NCBI GenBank assembly: GCA_937951345.1
Contig: CALFCF010000076.1
Span: forward strand, 1-64,000
From: an uncultured Granulosicoccaceae bacterium
GTDB taxonomy: Bacteria > Pseudomonadota > Gammaproteobacteria > Granulosicoccales > Granulosicoccaceae
Direction: 5' to 3'
Length of the DNA stretch: 64,000 bases
The notes under the pieces were generated by a model that worked only from the letters and a program-made list of their open reading frames with translations, searched no databases and was not told the origin of the DNA. Position numbers and translations under genes: made by a program. Each line of letters begins with the position of its first letter. Positions within the stretch are counted from its first letter, which is position 1. Below, piece after piece: positions 55,507 through 63,179 of the stretch.

Positions 55507-56700
55507 TTGGATATACATGAGTATCAGGCAAAAGAGCTTCTCAACGGTTTTGGTATTCGCACTCCCAGAGGAGGGTTAGCCTACAGCCCGGAGCAAGCTG
55601 CCTATCGCGCACGCGATATTGGTGGTGAGCGCTGGGTAGTCAAAGCACAGGTGCACAGCGGTGGTCGTGGCAAGGTCGGTGGTATTCACGATTGCGGCGA
55701 TGAGGACGCGGTTTACCGGGCGGCCAGCCGGCTGTTCGGCAGTCGCTTACAAACCGGTGGTAGCGGCTCTCCTTCAAAGGTTGTTTATCGCGTTTACGTC
55801 GAGGAATACGTTGAAATTCAGCGTGAGATGTACCTCGGTCTTGTGCTCGATCGTAATAGCGAGCGGGTCATGGTGGTTGCCTCTGCCAGCGGTGGCATGG
55901 AGATCGAAGAAATCTCCGTTTCAGAGCCTGATTCAATTCTGCGTTGCATTGTTGAGCCCGCTGTCGGCATGCAGGCGTTTCAGGCACGTGAAATCGCCTT
56001 TCTGTTGGGCATTGATTCGGCCAACCTGCGTTCTGCGACGGACCTGATACTGGCAGCTTATCGCGCGTTTGAAGAACTTGATGCGACCATGGTGGAAATA
56101 AACCCGCTGGTGATTGCTGAGGATGGCCGGTTGTGCGCACTCGATTCGAAAATGACTTTCGATGACAACGCATTGTACCGCCACCCTGAGATTGCTGAGC
56201 TGCGAGACAAGTCGCAGGAGGATGCGCGCGAAACGCGAGCTATGGATCGTGGCCTGAAGTACATCGGGTTTGACGGTGATATCGGTTGCATCGTCAATGG
56301 TGCGGGCCTTGCCATGGCGACGCTTGATCTACTCGAAAAGCATGGTGGTCGAGCAGCAAATTTCCTCGATATCGGTGGAGCTGCGCCGCCGGAGCGTGTC
56401 GCTAAAGCGATCCGTCAGTTGCAATCGGATGAGCACCTCAGTGTACTGCTCATTAATGTATTTGCCGGTATCAATCGTTGTGACTGGATCGCAGAGGGGG
56501 TTGTTCAAGCGCTTGCCGAGAAACCACTAACTATACCGGTAGTGGTGCGCCTGGCAGGCAATAACGTTGAGGAAGGGCGAAAAACATTGTCGCGCAGCGG
56601 TCTGCCGATTATAAGAGCCAGCACACTGGATGAGGCTGTGACGCGGACAATAACTGCTAGACAACGAATGATCGACAGCAACGGCCCACGCAACCCATGA
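55507..56700 (+). CDS. mtkA: Malate-CoA ligase subunit beta (ATP-grasp)
   Basis: ATP-grasp subunit of malate thiokinase, which makes malyl-CoA from malate and CoA in the serine cycle. Homologous to SucC, but the C-terminal pattern NVFAGINRCDWIAEGVVQAL with RLAGNNVEEGR is typical of MtkA. N-terminal DIHEYQAKELLNGFGI and VVKAQVHSGGRGK form the nucleotide site. TTG 55507 is chosen because GGAG (55497-55500) precedes it by six bases and the family starts MDIHEYQ; the longer frame from 55495 covers that site itself. 397 residues. The stop overlaps mtkB (ATGA). If read alone it could be taken for succinyl-CoA synthetase; the context decides. Confidence 0.87.
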   Translation: MDIHEYQAKELLNGFGIRTPRGGLAYSPEQAAYRARDIGGERWVVKAQVHSGGRGKVGGIHDCGDEDAVYRAASRLFGSRLQTGGSGSPSKVVYRVYVEEYVEIQREMYLGLVLDRNSERVMVVASASGGMEIEEISVSEPDSILRCIVEPAVGMQAFQAREIAFLLGIDSANLRSATDLILAAYRAFEELDATMVEINPLVIAEDGRLCALDSKMTFDDNALYRHPEIAELRDKSQEDARETRAMDRGLKYIGFDGDIGCIVNGAGLAMATLDLLEKHGGRAANFLDIGGAAPPERVAKAIRQLQSDEHLSVLLINVFAGINRCDWIAEGVVQALAEKPLTIPVVVRLAGNNVEEGRKTLSRSGLPIIRASTLDEAVTRTITARQRMIDSNGPRNP

Positions 56701-57620
56701 GCATTCTGCTGGAGCGCGATACCAGCGTGCTTATTGTAGGCATCAGCGGTCGGATCGGCAGTTTTCATTGCCAACGTATGCTGGACTATGGCACCCGGGT
56801 TGTTGGTGGTATTACCCCCGGTAAAGGGGGGGGCAACATCGCCGGTCTACCGGTTTTTAACACGGTAAAAGAAGCGACCACTGCGACGACCGCGACCGCC
56901 TGCATCATCATGGTGCCACCACCTTTTGCAGCCGATGCCATTATGGAGTCAGCGGATGCAGGCATCAGACTGTGTGCTGCCATTACCGATGGTATTCCGG
57001 CTCAGGACATGATCAAGGTTAAACGTTACATGCTGCGTTACCGTGAAGCCAACAGCATGCGTTTACTCGGCCCCAATTGTGCCGGTGTGATCAGTCCGGG
57101 AAAATCCCTGATGGGTGTTATGCCCGATGCGATTTACTCACCCGGCGTTGTTGGTATCGTATCGCGTAGTGGTACGCTGGGTTACGAAGCGGCATCGCAA
57201 CTAAACGCTGTCGGTCTGGGTGTTTCCACCAGTGTCGGTATTGGAGGGGATCAGATCACCGGCAGTAGCTTCCTTGATATCCTCAAACTGTTTGATGCTG
57301 ATGATGAAACCAAAGCGGTGGTGTTACTCGGCGAAATCGGTGGGCCGCAGGAGGCGGAGGCCGCACGTTATATCAAGGATTCGTTCTCTAAACCGGTTGT
57401 TGCGTACATAGCAGGAACCTCCGCACCCGTCGGGCGAAGTCTTGGACATGCCGGAGCAATTATCACAGCGTTCGATGATCGTGCTGACGAGAAAGCGAGT
57501 GTGTTGCGTGACAGTGGTGCAATCATCGCGGAAGATCCGGCATCAATTGGCACCACGGTTAAATCGGCACTTGCCGGATGTTCCCTTACAAGGCCTAAAA
57601 AGAGAAAGAGTAAAACATGA
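56697..57620 (+). CDS. mtkB: Malate-CoA ligase subunit alpha
   Basis: CoA-binding subunit that carries the phosphohistidine. 307 residues: an N-terminal CoA-binding Rossmann fold (VLIVGISGRIGSFHCQRML, VVGGITPGKGG), then RLLGPNCAGVISP and SRSGTLGYEAASQL, and the active-site His in GRSLGHAGAII. The C-terminus ends in a short Lys-rich tail (RPKKRKSKT) not typical of SucD. It overlaps mtkA by four bases and the next gene by four bases, so the three are tightly coupled. The family overlaps with succinyl-CoA ligase alpha; assignment to malate relies on the operon. Confidence 0.87.
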   Translation: MSILLERDTSVLIVGISGRIGSFHCQRMLDYGTRVVGGITPGKGGGNIAGLPVFNTVKEATTATTATACIIMVPPPFAADAIMESADAGIRLCAAITDGIPAQDMIKVKRYMLRYREANSMRLLGPNCAGVISPGKSLMGVMPDAIYSPGVVGIVSRSGTLGYEAASQLNAVGLGVSTSVGIGGDQITGSSFLDILKLFDADDETKAVVLLGEIGGPQEAEAARYIKDSFSKPVVAYIAGTSAPVGRSLGHAGAIITAFDDRADEKASVLRDSGAIIAEDPASIGTTVKSALAGCSLTRPKKRKSKT

Positions 57621-58591
57621 AACCTAGTGTTATTGTCACGCGGCGCTGGCCTGCATCTGTTGAAAAGGCATTGCAGGACAAGTTCACTGTAACCCTCAAC
57701 TCAACTGATCAGCCCTTTAGTGAGCAGCAGTGGCTGGATGCATTCAACGCACATGACGCTGTGCTGCCGACAGTGACAGACCGGTTGGATGCGGCAATAC
57801 TCAGCCGGATTGATGCCTCTACGTGCCGCACCAAAATTATCGCTAATTACGGTGTCGGTTTTAGTCACATAGACATTGGCGAAGCGCAACGGCTCGGTTT
57901 GGTTGTCACGAACACTCCGGACGTGTTGAGCGAATGTACCGCGGATATCGCAATTATGCTGGCGTTGATGGCCGCGCGGCGCGCCGGAGAGGGTGAGCGT
58001 CAGGTCAGAAGTCGAGCATGGGCGGGCTGGTGTCCGACTCACATGATAGGCCGCAAGGTCAGTGGTAGTACATTCGGTATTATCGGATTCGGGCGTATAG
58101 GACGGGAAACTGCCCGACGTGCCCGGGGTTTCGGTATGAATGTCATCGTACACAATCGCTCGCGTGTATCCGATGACATCTTGCAGGAGGAGCACGCCAC
58201 ACAGGTTGACACGCTTGAGGACTTACTCAGTCAGGCCGATTTTGTCTCACTGCACTGTCCGGGCGGCGCAGAGAATACCGCTTTGATCAATGCAGATCGC
58301 CTAAAACTTATGAAACCGACAGCCTTTCTAATCAATACAGCCAGAGGTGAAGTGGTCGACGAGCCAGCACTGCTTGAAGCGCTTAGCAATAATCAGATTG
58401 CCGGTGCCGGTTTAGACGTTTTTTGCAATGAACCTGATATTCGATCCGAGTTTCTTGAGCTCGAAAATGCCGTGTTGCTTCCGCATCTTGGCAGTGCCAC
58501 GCAGGATACGCGTGAAGCGATGGGACTTCGTGTCGTTGCGAATCTGAACGATTTTTTTGCAGACCTCAACCCTCGAGATCGGGTTATCTGA
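57617..58591 (+). CDS. D-2-hydroxyacid dehydrogenase (hydroxypyruvate/glyoxylate reductase)
   Basis: NAD(P)H-dependent reduction of hydroxypyruvate to D-glycerate and/or glyoxylate to glycolate. 324 residues with the nucleotide site GFGRIGRETA (near 156-165), the catalytic Arg in NTARGEVVDE, the Glu in DVFCNEP and the His in LLPHLGSAT, so the Arg-Glu-His triad is complete. It overlaps mtkB by four bases and ends the sga-mtkA-mtkB operon, where it would take the hydroxypyruvate made by the aminotransferase. Phosphoglycerate dehydrogenase (SerA) relatives have extra domains that are lacking here. Confidence 0.87.
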   Translation: MKPSVIVTRRWPASVEKALQDKFTVTLNSTDQPFSEQQWLDAFNAHDAVLPTVTDRLDAAILSRIDASTCRTKIIANYGVGFSHIDIGEAQRLGLVVTNTPDVLSECTADIAIMLALMAARRAGEGERQVRSRAWAGWCPTHMIGRKVSGSTFGIIGFGRIGRETARRARGFGMNVIVHNRSRVSDDILQEEHATQVDTLEDLLSQADFVSLHCPGGAENTALINADRLKLMKPTAFLINTARGEVVDEPALLEALSNNQIAGAGLDVFCNEPDIRSEFLELENAVLLPHLGSATQDTREAMGLRVVANLNDFFADLNPRDRVI

Positions 58592-58700
58592 TGTAGCTGA
58601 TCATGCCGTACTGTCACATCAGCTCTCCTATCGCCTTTCACATCGTCTTTCACATAAAGTTTGATTGAAGGCGAAGTGTCATCTGAAAGTTGGCAGCTTG

Positions 58701-59234
58701 TTAGTCATCTCTTTCTGCGTTCGCGCTCGAAAACGTAGAGTTGTTATTCGAATCCGGCTTAATAGCCTGGCAGCCACCTTGTTCGTTCACAAAGGCGGCT
58801 GGCAGTGCGTTACAGGTGGGTATACCGAAATTGCCGGCTTTGCATCGTTTCACAGTCAGATCCTTTATGCGTGACGGTACCGCCGTTTCATTGTCTTTGA
58901 AGCTGTAGATATAGTTAACGATCGCACCGGTAACACGCGAAATATGAGACTCGCCGCCGTACTTTTTTGTCAAACTGAAAGATGATACACCGTCGCGCAT
59001 GTCGCCGATTGTCTGCTCGATAAACGGTAAGGCAATTGCACAATTAACGTCCGGGCTTGAACCCCCGTTTTTACCGAGCACTTTTGCGGTTCGATTGCTG
59101 GCGGGGCATTCTGTTTGCGAATAGGTCACACTGCCGTCACCCGCCACGCATTTGTAAATACCCGCGTTGACAGGTGTTAACTGACTCAACGACAGCACGA
59201 TAACGGTTAAAAGAGTGTATGCAATAATTTTCAT
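58701..59234 (-). CDS. DUF4124 domain-containing exported protein
   Basis: 177 residues with a signal peptide (IIAYTLLTVIVLSLSQLTPVNA). The DUF4124 motif follows (GIYKCVAGDGSVTYSQTECP), a short Cys-containing envelope domain common in gammaproteobacteria. The rest (NCAIALPFIEQTI, VTGAIVNYIYSFKDN) is not recognised and contains several Cys residues that may form disulfides in the periplasm. It is a single gene in the opposite direction to the serine-cycle operon. Function unknown. Confidence 0.75.
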   Translation of the reverse strand: MKIIAYTLLTVIVLSLSQLTPVNAGIYKCVAGDGSVTYSQTECPASNRTAKVLGKNGGSSPDVNCAIALPFIEQTIGDMRDGVSSFSLTKKYGGESHISRVTGAIVNYIYSFKDNETAVPSRIKDLTVKRCKAGNFGIPTCNALPAAFVNEQGGCQAIKPDSNNNSTFSSANAERDD

Positions 59235-59380
59235 TGGTACGAAAAACCTTTATGACTGATCTATTTGTCGTCCTGTAGCAGTGCACGTTGAGTTATGCGA
59301 TCAATATTGCAGTCGAACAGTTAAAATATGCGAAGTTGATCAGAAAGTTTCATTTTACAAATTTATAAAAGAGCAAGCTA

Positions 59381-60880
59381 ATGGCTAATGTAAGTGCCTA
59401 CGACAAACTTCAAGAACGTTTTCAGCGCCTGTCACGGATCGAGCATGCCATGTCCTATTTGGGTTGGGATCAGATGGTGATGATGCCGTCCGGCGGTATG
59501 CAGGGGAGAGCTGACGCGATAGCGGAGCTTGCTGGTATACATCACGATCTGCTGACTGCGACTGATATGCAGTCATTGTTTAATGACGCAAAAGCCAGTG
59601 GAGCTGAAGGTGTGGCTAAAAGCCTGCAGGAAATGCAACGCTTATGGCAGCAGGAAACATGTTTACCGGCAGAACTCGTTAAAGCGCGTGTGGTTGCGGG
59701 CAGTCGCTGTGAACACGGGTGGCGAACACAAAAAGCCGCTAACGACTGGTCAGGGTTTTTGGCAAACTTTGAAGAAGTGGTTGCCCTGTCGCGTGAAGAG
59801 GCGCGTTTACGCCAAGAGGCGGCTCCCGACTGCCCGACACCTTATGACGCATTACTGGCTGTGCATTGCACGGGTGACTCGCATGAGTTAGTCGACAGTG
59901 TGTTTGATGAACTGCGGGTGAAGCTGCCGGAGTTGTCGAAGGAAGTTATGGCGGTGCAAAAGCATCATGCAGTCGAAGTCCCTGCCGGTGAGTTTGATGT
60001 GAGCTCACAATTGAAAGTAAACGAAGCATTAATGCATGCGCTGGGTTTTGATTTTGCCGCTGGTCGCCTTGACCAGAGCATGCATCCGTTCAGTATGGGT
60101 AGCGCGGGAGATCTTCGTATCACCACCCGCTTCAGGGAAGATGAGTTTCTCGATGCGTTAATGGCAACGGCTCATGAAACAGGGCACGCCAGCTATGAAA
60201 GCGGGTTGCCCGGGCAATGGAGCGGCTTGCCTGTTGGACAACATCGCAATATGTGTATCCACGAAAGCCAGAGTCTATTGTTTGAAAAACAGATATTTCT
60301 ATCCTTACCCTTTCTCAAAGGGTTTTTACCAACGATTAAAGAACATTTGCCGCAGGTCGGGCAAGGTGCTGCAGAGATCTGGAATTTTGCCACGCGCGTC
60401 GAGCCGGAATACATCCGGGTGGAAGCCAATGAAGTGACCTATCCGTTGCATGTTCTGCTGCGCTATGAAATCGAACAAGCACTAATCAATGGTGATATCG
60501 AGGCGCGCGATATACCCGAACTCTGGCGCAGTAAATTGCTCGACTTTATGGGGTTGGATGTGGGTGACAATCACGCGATTGGTTGTCTGCAGGATATTCA
60601 CTGGAGTGATGGAACCTTTGGTTACTTTCCGTCCTACACAGTCGGTGCTGTGAATGCCGCACAACTCTTTGCTGCAATCAAACGTGATCATCCGAATTGG
60701 CAGGAGCGATTCCAGCAGCTTGATGTCATGTTCGTGCGCGAATGGTTACAGGAGCGCATCTGGTCAAAAGGGCGACTGTTAACCTCGCAAGAGATCATGC
60801 AGCACGCAAGTGGTGAAGCAACCAACTCGCGCTATTTTCTTGAACATCTGCACAGTCGCTATATTGAACGTAATTACTGA
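59381..60880 (+). CDS. Carboxypeptidase M32 (Taq-type metallopeptidase)
   Basis: Cytoplasmic zinc carboxypeptidase of family M32, 499 residues, the usual length. The zinc site HETGH (His265, His269) lies in TAHETGHASYE, where most members have HEAGH; the third ligand is likely the Glu of CIHESQSLLFE. Other hallmarks are HPFSMGSAGDLRITTRF, EANEVTYPLHVLLRYEIEQALI and DIHWSDGTFGYFPSYTVG. The active site looks intact. It is a single gene with an AT-rich upstream region. Confidence 0.93.
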   Translation: MANVSAYDKLQERFQRLSRIEHAMSYLGWDQMVMMPSGGMQGRADAIAELAGIHHDLLTATDMQSLFNDAKASGAEGVAKSLQEMQRLWQQETCLPAELVKARVVAGSRCEHGWRTQKAANDWSGFLANFEEVVALSREEARLRQEAAPDCPTPYDALLAVHCTGDSHELVDSVFDELRVKLPELSKEVMAVQKHHAVEVPAGEFDVSSQLKVNEALMHALGFDFAAGRLDQSMHPFSMGSAGDLRITTRFREDEFLDALMATAHETGHASYESGLPGQWSGLPVGQHRNMCIHESQSLLFEKQIFLSLPFLKGFLPTIKEHLPQVGQGAAEIWNFATRVEPEYIRVEANEVTYPLHVLLRYEIEQALINGDIEARDIPELWRSKLLDFMGLDVGDNHAIGCLQDIHWSDGTFGYFPSYTVGAVNAAQLFAAIKRDHPNWQERFQQLDVMFVREWLQERIWSKGRLLTSQEIMQHASGEATNSRYFLEHLHSRYIERNY

Positions 60881-60933
60881 GCTTAGCTGGGACTTTGCTT
60901 GAACGTTTTTAGAAACTGTTTCAATGGCTGCTA

Positions 60934-61518
60934 TCAGGTAAGCAGGGCCAAACCGACAACTAACAACATCGAGAGTGCCATGCCGATGTTAATGGCACGT
61001 TGCGTTGAGTCAGTCAGTGCCAGCTTTTTCAGATTGACTCCGGCTGCCAGCCACAACAAATGAATGGGTAGCCAGATCGCGTTTATTATCAGTAGTTTTG
61101 TCACCACTTCGAACACCGGCGAGGCTGACGCATAGGCGAAACCACTGTAAAGCGTTGTGTTTACCGCATACGCTTTGGGATTGATCGGCTGTAACAGCAA
61201 GCCGTTCAACAACCCGGGTGCAGTCGATGACTCGATAAATGCGATGCGTGAGCCGGCGGTGGCAATTTTAAACGCCAGAAAGCCAAGATAGGCCGCTGAC
61301 AATACCAGCAGTATCTGTCTAAGGCCGGGGGTCGATAACATCAGTGTAGCCAGACCTGTGGCCACGGCAATAAACACCAGATTCTGGCCAATCATCAGAC
61401 CAAACAGATAACGCAGGCCCGGTCGATAGCCGAACGCTGAACCCACGCCGGCGGTCGATAAAACACCGGGACCTGGCGTAATCAGCAGAAAGAAGACGGC
61501 AACTATAAAAGTCAGCAT
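60934..61518 (-). CDS. LysE/RhtB family amino-acid exporter
   Basis: Inner-membrane exporter of 194 residues with about six hydrophobic helices. The N-terminal TPGPGVLSTAGVGSAFGYRPGLRY block is the LysE-type signature. The substrate is not determined; members export basic amino acids, threonine, homoserine, leucine or cysteine. It starts with ATG at 61518, 20 bp after the end of the lipoprotein gene, and may be in one transcript with it. It is convergent with the M32 peptidase gene. Confidence 0.88.
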   Translation of the reverse strand: MLTFIVAVFFLLITPGPGVLSTAGVGSAFGYRPGLRYLFGLMIGQNLVFIAVATGLATLMLSTPGLRQILLVLSAAYLGFLAFKIATAGSRIAFIESSTAPGLLNGLLLQPINPKAYAVNTTLYSGFAYASASPVFEVVTKLLIINAIWLPIHLLWLAAGVNLKKLALTDSTQRAINIGMALSMLLVVGLALLT

Positions 61519-61537
61519 TGATGCAGTTTCGAAAAAA

Positions 61538-61984
61538 CTAAATCGGCGCGACCGTCAGTTCGAAATTGCGAGAGCGTGATGTAAAACACAGACCTGACGT
61601 ATCGACACCTCCACCCCCGACAGCAACAAATACAGTGAACGGGAATGTACCAAGCTCGGTTGCTGTTCCTTCGAACACCAGATCGCGACCGCCGTTAATT
61701 CGCTGACTTGCCATGATGCCTTCAGGCAGCGCACCCTCGAGCGCGAAATCGTAAAAAAAACGATCGTCAAACGGTTCATTGTCAATTCTGACAGTGAGAA
61801 TTTCAGAATAGGTCTGATTCAGAACCGGCATTGCCAGCTGGCGCTGCACAAATGACGGGCCATCATCATCGATGCAGTCGACCGCTGTATCGAACAGTGT
61901 GTCGCAGCCAACCAGCAGCAACAGCAGCGCGAGCAAAAACACCCCTCGGGGTGCGAATTGGCTTGGCGATACACGGTAGCGCAT
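61538..61984 (-). CDS. Lipoprotein with Ig-like (He_PIG-type) fold
   Basis: 148 residues. The signal sequence FLLALLLLLVGC ends in a lipobox with Cys27, so it should be a lipoprotein. The remaining roughly 120 residues resemble a cadherin-like/He_PIG beta-sandwich (FALEGALPEGI, FEGTATELGTFPFTV) with two possible disulfide Cys residues (VDCIDD, GLCFTS). Function unknown; probably a surface or periplasmic binding module. Upstream of it lies the repeat B hairpin at 62049-62085. Confidence 0.65.
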   Translation of the reverse strand: MRYRVSPSQFAPRGVFLLALLLLLVGCDTLFDTAVDCIDDDGPSFVQRQLAMPVLNQTYSEILTVRIDNEPFDDRFFYDFALEGALPEGIMASQRINGGRDLVFEGTATELGTFPFTVFVAVGGGGVDTSGLCFTSRSRNFELTVAPI

Positions 61985-62048
61985 TGTTTTGTGTAGACAG
62001 CAGGCAGACCGGGCCTTGTATTGAGTGAGCGGAAATGTGTCGGCCTCG

Positions 62049-62085
62049 CCTGCTCTATTCGCGAACCCTTCATGAATAGAGCAGG
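62049..62085. repeat. Repeat element B, short solo copy (hairpin)
   Basis: CCTGCTCTATTC (62049-62060) and GAATAGAGCAGG (62074-62085) form a perfect 12-bp inverted repeat around GCGAACCCTTCAT. It is the two ends of element B without the internal part. It lies between two minus-strand genes, downstream of the CAP-domain gene, and could terminate its transcript. Confidence 0.8.
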
Positions 62086-62133
62086 CTAGTGAATTATAGT
62101 AGTTTCACTTAAAACCACTTATAACGAAACCCT

Positions 62134-63069
62134 TTACAACGGTTTGCCGTAAACAGCGCTCCAGTAACGGACGAGTTCGCTGTCCGGATTTGACACGCAA
62201 GCGATACCGATATCAGTAAAAGCAGGTTCCATAATCGCGCTGCAATGTCCGGGGCTGCCAAGCCATCCGGCTTGCACTTCGTGGATGCTTGGTTGACCGG
62301 CCGCGATATTTTCAGCCACCTGTCGGTACGTATATCCGGAATCACTAACACGCGTCCCGGGTGATGAGCCATCAGAGCCGCTGTGACTGAAAAACAAATT
62401 ATCTGCCATATCAGCACTGTGTCGTTGTGCCGCTCGCTGCAATGCAGCCTGTTGCTCAACGGGCGTAGTCGCAGGGTAAAAAGTTGCACCGCACATGCGG
62501 CCCTGACTCCTGGCTGCGTTGGTTAGCTGTACGACCAATTGTTGGAGTGATTCAATTGATGTATTGCAGTGCGTTGTTGGTGTCTCTGTACTTTCAGTAA
62601 TTGAGTTTTCAGAAAGGGTTTTACTATCTGTATTGTTTTTAGAATAGCTATCCACTGAAGAGGCCGTTACCTGTGGTGTTGCGACTGTTGTTGCAGATGC
62701 CTGGTTACTGCTTTTAATCGAAGATTTATTGCTACAGGCAGCAATAACAAACACGAGAAAAACAAGTAGTGCACGTTTGATACTTTGAACAAACCATGAG
62801 CAGTCCGTGTTTTTGTGCAACTGCCTGGATTGTGATGTGGTGGCCTCGCGATCATGATCTGGATCGAGCTCATCCAGACAGGCATCGTGATGGTTGCAGC
62901 GGCGATTGCCGTGCGGGTTTTCGCGAGCGTTATTGCAAACGTATTTGCGAGCGTATTTGCAAACGTATTCGCAAAAGTTGTTGCAAAGGTTTTTGCAAAA
63001 ATTGTTGCAAAAATCTTGGGGGTCAGGATTATGCTGGTCAGTGTGCACCATAGGGTAGTTGTAGCACAC
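62134..63069 (-). CDS. CAP/SCP-domain (YkwD-type) lipoprotein
   Basis: The C-terminal half is a CAP domain: LVVQLTNAARSQGRMCG, ALQRAAQRHSADMADNLFFSHSGSDGS, GYTYRQVAENIAAGQ and VQAGWLGSPGHCSAIM, typical of bacterial YkwD-like proteins of uncertain biochemical role. A lipobox-like segment LVFVIAACSNKSS (Cys near residue 112) precedes a Ser/Thr-rich linker. The frame continues upstream through a Cys-rich tetrapeptide repeat (residues 20-50) encoded by a 12-bp tandem repeat. The true start may instead be the TTG at 62820, just before the lipoprotein signal, giving 228 residues. Repeat-length change could alter the N-terminus or expression. Confidence 0.8.
   Translation of the reverse strand: MCYNYPMVHTDQHNPDPQDFCNNFCKNLCNNFCEYVCKYARKYVCNNARENPHGNRRCNHHDACLDELDPDHDREATTSQSRQLHKNTDCSWFVQSIKRALLVFLVFVIAACSNKSSIKSSNQASATTVATPQVTASSVDSYSKNNTDSKTLSENSITESTETPTTHCNTSIESLQQLVVQLTNAARSQGRMCGATFYPATTPVEQQAALQRAAQRHSADMADNLFFSHSGSDGSSPGTRVSDSGYTYRQVAENIAAGQPSIHEVQAGWLGSPGHCSAIMEPAFTDIGIACVSNPDSELVRYWSAVYGKPL
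62917..63012. repeat. 12-bp tandem repeat, eight units
   Basis: Eight 12-bp units (consensus GTATTTGCAAAC, for example 62941-62952, 62953-62964, 62965-62976), perfect in length and about 75% similar to one another. On the minus strand they encode CNNF-like tetrapeptides at the N-terminus of the CAP-domain gene; on the plus strand, VFAK-like tetrapeptides. Confidence 0.9.
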
Positions 63070-63179
63070 TATCGTTTCCGGCTATGTAGCCAAATGTAAG
63101 TATTTGAGCAAAAGCAGGGAACCAATCAACGCAATCAATGTAAGTAGCCCAGTGAAATGTCACCGAATGTTTCGATGAA

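Noticed and set aside
62796-63099. Plus-strand ORFs with VFAK- or CKR-type repeats opposite the CAP-domain gene
   Set aside because: They arise from the 12-bp tandem repeat; no ribosome site or domain was seen, and the other strand encodes a recognisable lipoprotein.
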